From the NCBI RefSeq assembly GCF_003752175.1, contig NZ_RJVF01000008.1, positions 496,001 to 560,000 of the forward strand: a stretch of 64,000 bases of DNA, given 5' to 3'. How positions within the stretch are numbered: the first letter of the stretch is position 1; each line of letters starts with the position of its first letter. This document shows positions 57,957-64,000 of this stretch, piece after piece. Below the pieces are notes generated by a model. That model saw only the letters and a program-made list of their open reading frames with translations, had not been told where the DNA came from and ran no database searches. Both the position numbers and the translations under genes were made by a program. This DNA comes from Comamonas sp. BIGb0124. Its GTDB lineage: Bacteria; Pseudomonadota; Gammaproteobacteria; Burkholderiales; Burkholderiaceae_C.

Positions 57957-59360
57957 TTACCGCTGGGCACTTGCAAACCAACTGCCCGATGCGACAGACC
58001 ACAGAATGAGCAGTCCGTAGACGGCCATTGCAACGGCACCTATGGCGAAGAATGCTGTCAGCGACCCCGTCATGACAAGCACAGCCCATCCCAGCCCGGC
58101 GTACAAACACAGCCGCAGCACCGCCGCCAGCAAGGGCCACGTCAACCGCCCTGCCCCCTGGGATGCGAAATAGAGCGAGAAGCCCAGCGCAAAGAAACCA
58201 TAGAACGGGCCGGCGATGCGCAGGTAATGCACCCCCGTCTCCAACATGTGCTCGTCCGTTCCAAACAGCCTGAGCCAGGCCTCGGGCCACAGCGCCGCGG
58301 CCAGGCCCACGACCTCGGCGACCACGAACGCGATGGCGCCGCCGACGAGGGCAATGTTCCGCGCGCGCTCGGGTTGGCCGGCTCCGAGGTTCGCACCGAC
58401 CAGGGCGACCATGGGCGCGCCCAGGCCGAAGGCGATCGGCATCAGCAGGTATTCCAGCCGCGCAGCGGTGGCATAACCAGCGAGAGCTTCAGTGCCCGCA
58501 TGGGCGCCCACGATGGCGGCCGTCGACGCGATCAGCCCGTTGGTCAACACGGGATTGAGACAGGCCAAGCCCCCGACAGTCAGGATGCTGCGCATGGGCG
58601 CCCAATGCAACCGGCCCCAACGGAGTTTCGCGGCGTTTCGGTCGCCGAAGCAGTACGAAGCCAATACCAAGCTGCCGACCGCGTAGTAGCCCACCAATGC
58701 CCAGGCACCGCCGACGACACCAAGTGCCGGAACTGGCCCGAATCCAAAGACCAGGGCGGCGCAGACTGGGATCAAAAGAAGGGCGCCACCGCAGATGACC
58801 GCACCTGGCAACAGCATGTTGCCCGTGCCTCGGATCACGCTCGCCAGTGCGTTCATGACCCACATGAGCACCAGTCCGGCGAATACGACATGTCCGTAGT
58901 CATGGGCCACGGCCAGCGAGGCACCCCGTGCGCCTAGCAGATGGAAAAGCGGAGTGCCGAACAACATCAACAGAATCGTGAAAGCCAGGCCAACCGCCGC
59001 GCTCAGTACAACGGCGTGGCGCGCCAGCGAATCCGCCAGCACCACGTTGCCGGAGCCAAGCGACCGGGCAACCGCAGCCGAAATGCCACCGCCCAAGGCG
59101 CCCTGCGACATGTTCTGCATCAGCATCAGAACGGGCACGACCACGGCGACGCCGGCCAATACATCGGTGCCTAACTTGGCCAGGAACCACATCTCGATCA
59201 GGCCTGTCGATGCCTGGGCTAGCATCATCAGCACATTCGGCCAACTCATCCGCAGGAGCGTGGGCAAGATGGGGTCTTGCAGCATGCCGCGCACGCGCGG
59301 GCTGGCTGGAGGCACAGTCAGTATCGACGCATGGGATGCACTCCCCCCTGAAGGCGTCAT
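57957..59360 (-). CDS. MATE-family multidrug/toxin efflux transporter
   Basis: About 467 residues with twelve hydrophobic segments. The two homologous MATE halves begin SWPNVLMMLAQASTGLIEMW and LTVGGLACLNPVLTNGLIAS; VGANLGAGQPERARN is the typical second-half loop. A GTG two codons upstream (59366) is an alternative start. It would export cationic or aromatic compounds using Na+ or H+. It is last in a leftward cluster after an MFS gene. Confidence 0.87.
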   Translation of the reverse strand: MTPSGGSASHASILTVPPASPRVRGMLQDPILPTLLRMSWPNVLMMLAQASTGLIEMWFLAKLGTDVLAGVAVVVPVLMLMQNMSQGALGGGISAAVARSLGSGNVVLADSLARHAVVLSAAVGLAFTILLMLFGTPLFHLLGARGASLAVAHDYGHVVFAGLVLMWVMNALASVIRGTGNMLLPGAVICGGALLLIPVCAALVFGFGPVPALGVVGGAWALVGYYAVGSLVLASYCFGDRNAAKLRWGRLHWAPMRSILTVGGLACLNPVLTNGLIASTAAIVGAHAGTEALAGYATAARLEYLLMPIAFGLGAPMVALVGANLGAGQPERARNIALVGGAIAFVVAEVVGLAAALWPEAWLRLFGTDEHMLETGVHYLRIAGPFYGFFALGFSLYFASQGAGRLTWPLLAAVLRLCLYAGLGWAVLVMTGSLTAFFAIGAVAMAVYGLLILWSVASGSWFASAQR

Positions 59361-59409
59361 CGCCACGGGCGCATCCCGTGCGTCATTGAACGATGCACTC
59401 CTGCGCCGC

Positions 59410-60672
59410 TCATGGCGTCACAGCCGTTTGCAAGCGCGCTGGCCGAGCCTCACGAATCGGAAGATGGATCAGCGCCGCACCCGCCGCCAACGCGATATCG
59501 ATGTACCAGACCCAGTCATAACTACCGGTTGCCTGGAAGACCTGCCCTCCCAGGAAGGCGCCGGTGAAGCCCCCTACTTGATGAGCGAGCATCAGAACGC
59601 CAAAGAGCATGGCCATGTTCGCCGGACCGAACATCTTGGCAACCAGTCCCGCCGTCGGCGGCACCGTCGACAGGAAGGTCACCCCCATGACAGCGGCAAA
59701 CACCAGCATCACGGCCGGTGTCTTGGGCGCAAACAGGAAGACCAACACCGCAAGGCCGCGGACCGTATAGAGCAATGAGAGAAGCGACTTCATGCGCCAG
59801 CGCCCGACCGCCCATCCCATCGAGAGGCTGCCGATGATGTTGAACAGACCGATCATCGCCAACGACCAGCCGGCAATGACTGGCGGCAACCCGCAGGCTT
59901 CAATCACGCCTGGCAAATGGGTGGCCAGGAAGGCAACATGGAATCCACAGACCATGAAACCCAGCGCCAGAAGGCCATAGCTGGGCGTTGCCAACGCCTG
60001 GATCAACGCTTCACGCGCCGTGAGCGCCTTCTTGCCGGACACGGCCGCAGCTGCTGCTGCAATGGCTTTGGAGTTTCCCTTGAGAACCCAGATGGCCGGC
60101 AGCGCGAGAAGCGCCAGAACCCCCAGCCACTGCATGGATGCGACCCAGCCGAGCGTGGCCGTCAGGCCGATCGAGATGGGTGCCATGACGAACTGCCCAA
60201 ACGAACCTCCTGCGTTGACGATGCCAGTGGCCATGCCGCGTCTCTCCGCAGGTACCAGTCGCGTGCTGGCTGCCATCAATACCGAAGGTCCGGCCATGCC
60301 TGCACCACCAGCGGCCAGAACACCGATGGCAAAGATCAGACCGAGGGTCGAGGTCATGAAGGGCGTGATCACCGTGCCGATGACGATCAGCAAGATGCCC
60401 ACGAAGATCACGCGCCCCGTGCCGATGCGGTCGGCGACCGCACCCGCGAAGGGCTGCGTGAGACCCCACCAGAGCTGCCCGAAGGCGAATGCCAGGCTGA
60501 TATTCCCGATGCCCAGTGCTGTGGAGGTATTCAACGATGAGAGGTAAAGACCCATCGTGTTGCGCACGCCCATCGTGAGCGCGAATGTCCCCCCAGCTGC
60601 CAACAGCACAAGCCAAAGTGCGTTGCGTGTCTGGCCAAGGTTCATACGCGAAAGCTTGCTGCTACTGTTCAT
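59410..60672 (-). CDS. MFS transporter
   Basis: A 420-residue, twelve-segment carrier starting MNSSSKLSRMNLGQTRNALW after GCGAGG. MFS loop signatures: GAVADRIGTGRVIFVGI between helices 2 and 3 and SMGWAVGRWRMKSLLSLLYT in the second half. It resembles the CynX/OxlT group of organic-anion carriers. The substrate is unknown. It lies between the aldo/keto reductase and MATE genes. Confidence 0.85.
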   Translation of the reverse strand: MNSSSKLSRMNLGQTRNALWLVLLAAGGTFALTMGVRNTMGLYLSSLNTSTALGIGNISLAFAFGQLWWGLTQPFAGAVADRIGTGRVIFVGILLIVIGTVITPFMTSTLGLIFAIGVLAAGGAGMAGPSVLMAASTRLVPAERRGMATGIVNAGGSFGQFVMAPISIGLTATLGWVASMQWLGVLALLALPAIWVLKGNSKAIAAAAAAVSGKKALTAREALIQALATPSYGLLALGFMVCGFHVAFLATHLPGVIEACGLPPVIAGWSLAMIGLFNIIGSLSMGWAVGRWRMKSLLSLLYTVRGLAVLVFLFAPKTPAVMLVFAAVMGVTFLSTVPPTAGLVAKMFGPANMAMLFGVLMLAHQVGGFTGAFLGGQVFQATGSYDWVWYIDIALAAGAALIHLPIREARPARLQTAVTP

Positions 60673-60715
60673 CTGAACCTCGCAATCGATCCCGATACGC
60701 CGCGGTCATCAAGAT

Positions 60716-61723
60716 TCAGGCAACGATCCTGGCAGGGGCGGGCCCTGCCCAGGGGACAGGTGTTCTCGCCGGCGCCAAGGGCACCAGGCTGCTCACGGTG
60801 TCAAGGCGTCCAATCTGCTCTGCCGAAAGCTCCACTGCCAGAGCGCCGAGGTTGTCGTTGAGCTGGGTGAGCGAACGCGGCCCGATGATCGGCACCGCGC
60901 CATGCGTGCCAGCCCAGGCAATGGCGACCTGCCCGGCGTTGACGCCAAGCTCGCCGGCGATGGCGAGCACGGTATCGAGTACCTGCGTGCGCTGCGCGGA
61001 GTTCTCCGCCTGGAACACGCGGCCACCGAAGCCTTCGGCACGACCTTTCTCGCCCTGCCGGTACTTGCCGGTCAGCATGCCGCCACCCAGAGGTGACCAA
61101 GTCACGATGCCCAGCCCAAGCGCATGTGAAGCCGGGAACAGATCCGCCTCGGGCTCACGATGGACCAGGCTGTGTTCGAACTGCGCAGCCGCGATGGGAA
61201 CGGCATGGGTGAGTTCGGCCAGCGTGACCGCACGGGCCAACCGCCAGGCGGCGAAGTTCGACAGTCCGGCATAGAGGATCTTGCCCGCGCGCGCCAGGTC
61301 CTCGAAGCCACGGATGATTTCCTCGATAGGGGTCACGCCATCGGGATGGTGCGCCCAGTAAATGTCGATGCGGTCGGTCTTGAGCCGTTTCAGGCTTGCC
61401 TCGACAGAGGCGACCATGGACTTGCGACTGTTGCCGGTGACCAGGCGGTTGGCATCGGGAGCCGCGCCGTTGGTGAACTTGGTGGCGAGCACGAAATCTT
61501 CACGCCGGCCCTCCAGCAGACCGCCCAGCGCCTCTTCCGATTGGCCGAACTGGTAGACATCCGCCGAGTCGATGAAGTTGCCCCCGGCTTCGGCATAGGC
61601 GTTGAAGACCGCCTTGCTGACATCGGGATCGGCACCATAGCCCCAGCCTGTGCCAAAGTTACCCGTGCCGAGTGCGACCTGAGAAACCCGCAAGCCGGTC
61701 GTGCCAAAGGGGGTGTATTTCAT
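60716..61723 (-). CDS. Aldo/keto reductase
   Basis: A 335-residue AKR with the catalytic tetrad positions Asp52, Tyr57 (FIDSADVYQFGQS), Lys82 (VLATKF) and His (YWAHHPDGVTP), plus the C-terminal cofactor region GAVPIIGPRSLTQLNDNLGA. It reduces aldehydes or ketones with NADPH. It belongs to the leftward cluster downstream of MaoC and thiolase genes. Confidence 0.87.
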   Translation of the reverse strand: MKYTPFGTTGLRVSQVALGTGNFGTGWGYGADPDVSKAVFNAYAEAGGNFIDSADVYQFGQSEEALGGLLEGRREDFVLATKFTNGAAPDANRLVTGNSRKSMVASVEASLKRLKTDRIDIYWAHHPDGVTPIEEIIRGFEDLARAGKILYAGLSNFAAWRLARAVTLAELTHAVPIAAAQFEHSLVHREPEADLFPASHALGLGIVTWSPLGGGMLTGKYRQGEKGRAEGFGGRVFQAENSAQRTQVLDTVLAIAGELGVNAGQVAIAWAGTHGAVPIIGPRSLTQLNDNLGALAVELSAEQIGRLDTVSSLVPLAPARTPVPWAGPAPARIVA

Positions 61724-61791
61724 GATGTGCTTCGTTGAATGAATCGAGAGGGGGTTATCAATGTCGTCTGGTCGCGTCGTAACCGGTGCGG

Positions 61792-62244
61792 TTACGTCAC
61801 TCGCCGCGGAACGACGAGGTTGCCGACGGATATCTGCACGGCTTTCCCGTCCTGGTTCAGCGTCGTCGTACGCACCTTGACCAAGCCTTGCTCCGGGCGC
61901 GACTTTGACGGCCGTACCTCCAGCACTTCGCTTTCCACGCGCAACTCGTCGCCAGGCCGCAGAGGCAGCGGCCAGCGCAGTTCATCGAAACCCGCGCCGA
62001 CGATGCCACCTGCCGGCTTGAAGTCGCTGTCCACGAGCAGTCGCATCGTCACTGCAGCGGTATGCCAGCCACTCGCGGCCAAGCCTCGGAAAATCGAGTC
62101 AGTTGCGGCCAATTCATCCAGATGGAACGGCTGCGGGTCGAACTCGGCGGCAAACGTCTTGAGCCGCTCCTCATCGATGCGTATCCGCGTGGTTCCGGCG
62201 AAACGTTGGCCGGGTTCAAGGTCATCCAGGTAAAGAAAGGGCAT
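61792..62244 (-). CDS. MaoC-like hot-dog dehydratase
   Basis: A 150-residue single hot-dog domain starting MPFLYLDDLEPGQRFAGTTR. The hydratase motif is FDPQPFHLDELAATDSIFRG followed by LAASGWHTAAVTMRLL (Asp and His catalytic pair). It would hydrate or dehydrate enoyl-CoA-type substrates. It is 14 bp downstream of the thiolase gene, consistent with a beta-oxidation-like step. Confidence 0.85.
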   Translation of the reverse strand: MPFLYLDDLEPGQRFAGTTRIRIDEERLKTFAAEFDPQPFHLDELAATDSIFRGLAASGWHTAAVTMRLLVDSDFKPAGGIVGAGFDELRWPLPLRPGDELRVESEVLEVRPSKSRPEQGLVKVRTTTLNQDGKAVQISVGNLVVPRRVT

Positions 62245-62258
62245 CGCTGGCCTCCTCG

Positions 62259-63443
62259 TCAGAGCATTTCGAGCGCGAGCGCGATGCCCTGCCCGCCGCC
62301 GATGCACAGGGTCACAATGCCGCGCGTCAACCCGTCGCGGCGCATCGAATGCAGCAAGCGCGTGGTCAGCACCGCGCCCGTGGCGCCAATGGCATGGCCA
62401 TGGGCAATCGAGCCTCCTTCGACGTTGACAATGTCTTCCGGCAGCTCCAGCTCGCGCAGGCAGGCCAGAGCAATGGCGGCAAAGGCTTCGTTGATTTCGA
62501 TGCGCTCAACGTCCGTGTGTTTCCAGTTGGCGCGCTCAAGCGCCAGTTTCACGGCCGGCACAGGCCCGATGCCAAACATCCCCGGTTCTACGGCCGCGAC
62601 GCCATGGGACACCAGCCGGGCCCAGGGCTTCAGACCGTTCTTTTCCGCGAAGCTGCGCTCCGCAACGATCACTGCGGCTGCGCCGCTGTTGAGGCCGGGT
62701 GCATTGCCGGCCGTGATCGTGCCGTCCTTGCGAAACGCCGGCTTGAGCTTGGCGAGTGTTTCAAGCGTCGTATCCGGGCGATTGGCTTCGTCCTTGGCAA
62801 AGCTCACCGGCCCCTTGCGGCTGGCAAGTTCGATGGTGACGATTTCCGCGTCGAACCTGCCCGCGGCCTGCGCAGTGCTGAACTGTTGCTGCGAGCGCGC
62901 AGCCCAGCGATCCTGGTCTTCGCGGGAGATGCCGTACTGGCTGACCAGATCCTCCGTGTGCCAACCCGAGTGCTGGCCGCTGAAGGCGTCGTTGAGGCCG
63001 TCGCGCAGCATGCTGTCGAGCATCTGGGCGTCGCCCATCCGGTTGCCCCAGCGCCCGCCCGGCACCAGGTAGGGCGCCTGGTCCATGTTCTCCATGCCGC
63101 CGGCAATCGCCACTTCGGCGTATCCCGCGGCGATCTCGAGCGCAGCACTCGCGATCGCCTGGGCGCCCGAGCCGCATACGCGGTTCACCGTCAAGGCCGG
63201 GACCTGCACGGGCAGACCACCGCCGATGGCGGCTTGACGTGCCGGGTTCATCTTCGTGCCGGCCTGAATCACGTTGCCCATGACGACCGTATCGATGAGG
63301 TCGGCGGCCAGGCCCGAACGTCGCAGTGTCTCGCGAATCACGGCAGCGCCAAGCTCGGTCGCCGGGGTGTCTTTCAGCGCACCGCCATAGGTGCCAATCG
63401 CGGTGCGAACAGGAGAGCAAAGAACGATTTCGGGCTTGGCCAT
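62259..63443 (-). CDS. Acetyl-CoA acetyltransferase / thiolase
   Basis: A 394-residue thiolase. The nucleophile is Cys90 in VNRVCGSGAQAIASAALEIA; GHAIGATGAV provides the catalytic His and CIGGGQGIALAL the C-terminal Cys. It condenses or cleaves acyl-CoAs. It leads into the MaoC gene and follows a truncated thioesterase; TGGAG precedes the start. Confidence 0.9.
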   Translation of the reverse strand: MAKPEIVLCSPVRTAIGTYGGALKDTPATELGAAVIRETLRRSGLAADLIDTVVMGNVIQAGTKMNPARQAAIGGGLPVQVPALTVNRVCGSGAQAIASAALEIAAGYAEVAIAGGMENMDQAPYLVPGGRWGNRMGDAQMLDSMLRDGLNDAFSGQHSGWHTEDLVSQYGISREDQDRWAARSQQQFSTAQAAGRFDAEIVTIELASRKGPVSFAKDEANRPDTTLETLAKLKPAFRKDGTITAGNAPGLNSGAAAVIVAERSFAEKNGLKPWARLVSHGVAAVEPGMFGIGPVPAVKLALERANWKHTDVERIEINEAFAAIALACLRELELPEDIVNVEGGSIAHGHAIGATGAVLTTRLLHSMRRDGLTRGIVTLCIGGGQGIALALEML

Positions 63444-63479
63444 GGGATTCTCCAGAAACGGTTGCAGGTTGGCCGACGA

Positions 63480-63650
63480 TCAGACACGTCGTGGTGCTGG
63501 CGGCAGATCCCCGCTGAAGTTCGCGTCGAACATCTCTATACCAGTGAGGCCAAAGACCCGGCCCTCGGGCTCCGCGCTGTGAGCGCTCAGGCGTGCGCGG
63601 ACTCGCGCCTCGTCGGCCTCCCGCCGTGCCACGGTTTGATCAACATCCAT
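63480..63650 (-). pseudogene. Truncated PaaI-type thioesterase (N-terminal remnant)
   Basis: A 56-residue ORF starting MDVDQTVARREADEARVRAR. The segment EGRVFGLTGIEMFDANFSGD and LPPAP is typical of the N-terminus of PaaI-family hot-dog thioesterases, which continue for about 100 residues. Here a stop follows at once and the thiolase gene begins 37 bp later, so the catalytic part has been lost. Confidence 0.5.
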
Positions 63651-63673
63651 CGGCCGCTCCTTCTTTGAATAAC

Positions 63674-63687
63674 ATTGCATATGCAAT
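63674..63687. promoter_or_regulatory. Perfect palindrome ATTGCATATGCAAT in the MarR divergent promoter
   Basis: A 14-bp exact palindrome between the thioesterase remnant and the MarR gene. MarR proteins commonly bind such sites in divergent regions, so autoregulation and control of the leftward cluster are likely. Confidence 0.6.
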
Positions 63688-63700
63688 AGTTGCAGGTACA

Positions 63701-64000
63701 ATGTATCACATGAGAACCGTCATCAAGCCACAGGGATGCACCAACCTGAAGCTGCGCCAGCTCACGCGCATGGTGACGCGGCACTACGACCACCACGTCG
63801 CGTCGACGGGGCTCAAGAACACGCAGTACGCGCTGCTGTCGCACGTTGTCAGGCTCGGACCCATCCAGCCAAGCGATCTCGCTAGGCGCATGCAGATGGA
63901 TGCCTCAACGTTGACGCGCAACCTGCAGCCTCTGGCTGCTCAAGGCCTTTTGGAAGTCGGCGCGGGCAAGGATGCGCGCAGCCGTTTGGTCGAAGCGACG
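63701..64000 (+). CDS. MarR-family regulator, 5' part (cut by the window end)
   Basis: An open frame of about 100 residues from ATG 63701 (second ATG at 63710) runs off the window. The MarR winged HTH is clear: NTQYALLSHVVRLGPIQPSD, then LARRMQMDASTLTRNLQPL and GLLEVGAGKDARSRLVEAT. It is divergent from the thioesterase-thiolase-MaoC cluster with a palindromic site between them. Confidence 0.8.
   Translation, partial: MYHMRTVIKPQGCTNLKLRQLTRMVTRHYDHHVASTGLKNTQYALLSHVVRLGPIQPSDLARRMQMDASTLTRNLQPLAAQGLLEVGAGKDARSRLVEAT

Noticed and set aside
57728-58039. 103-codon minus-strand ORF after the MATE gene
   Set aside because: Ser/Arg-rich translation unlike a real protein; the other frame of the same strand is more coding-like.

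Overview
The window is high-GC chromosomal DNA of a betaproteobacterium. The gene content (Fur-controlled FecI/FecR heme locus, many LysR regulators, Liv-type transporters, a periplasmic Pao-type aldehyde oxidase) fits Burkholderiales, probably an Alcaligenaceae member related to Bordetella or Achromobacter. That placement is inference from gene content, not from a marker gene. No rRNA, tRNA, CRISPR array or intact insertion sequence was seen.

Layout. 1-2222: 3' end of a DUF2075-type helicase-like gene and a hipBA toxin-antitoxin pair with strong operator-like repeats. 2378-14313: a heme-acquisition locus in the order Fur box, ECF sigma, FecR anti-sigma, TonB-dependent receptor with STN domain, PKD-repeat lipoprotein, hemophilin-like secreted protein, Slam outer-membrane translocon, heme oxygenase, TPR protein. 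The sigma/anti-sigma pair would sense the loaded receptor, Slam would export the hemophore, the receptor would import heme and the oxygenase would open it. 14389-16596: OsmC-YcaO fusion. 16759-21825: paoABCD-like molybdenum aldehyde oxidoreductase with its XdhC-type chaperone. 22013-26656: cupin and carboxymuconolactone decarboxylase-like pair, two LysR regulators, MFS exporter. 26780-28361: second hipBA.

28776-44980: nitrogen-compound catabolism. A leftward operon (hglS, amaA, aminotransferase, amaB) encodes the pipecolate to 2-hydroxyglutarate route of lysine breakdown. A LysR gene separates it from a rightward Liv-type ABC transporter, an ornithine cyclodeaminase/ketimine reductase homologue and an unusual 1150-residue molybdoenzyme fused to its own FAD/NAD/2Fe-2S reductase.

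45268-49096: Old Yellow Enzyme and TetR divergent from an SDR and an MDR dehydrogenase, with a large double operator between them. 49277-52427: third hipBA with an N-terminally truncated HipA, an SDR gene gutted by an in-frame deletion, a small NAD(P)-binding protein, and a structured leader in front of a 40-codon ORF overlapped by a 168-residue helical protein gene. The promoter and three hairpins of this leader recur at 28406-28521 with compensatory base changes, ahead of a decayed copy of the same gene. This is the best candidate here for an undescribed element. 52467-57438: M16 peptidase, AraC regulator, PEBP protein, and an HNH-TPR protein that is a candidate defence effector. 57441-63650: gene remnant, then MATE, MFS, aldo/keto reductase, MaoC, thiolase and a truncated thioesterase on the minus strand, divergent from a MarR gene cut by the window end.

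Several genes are decayed (1, 28540, 45155, 49595, 50475, 57441, 63480), so the accessory parts are in flux.
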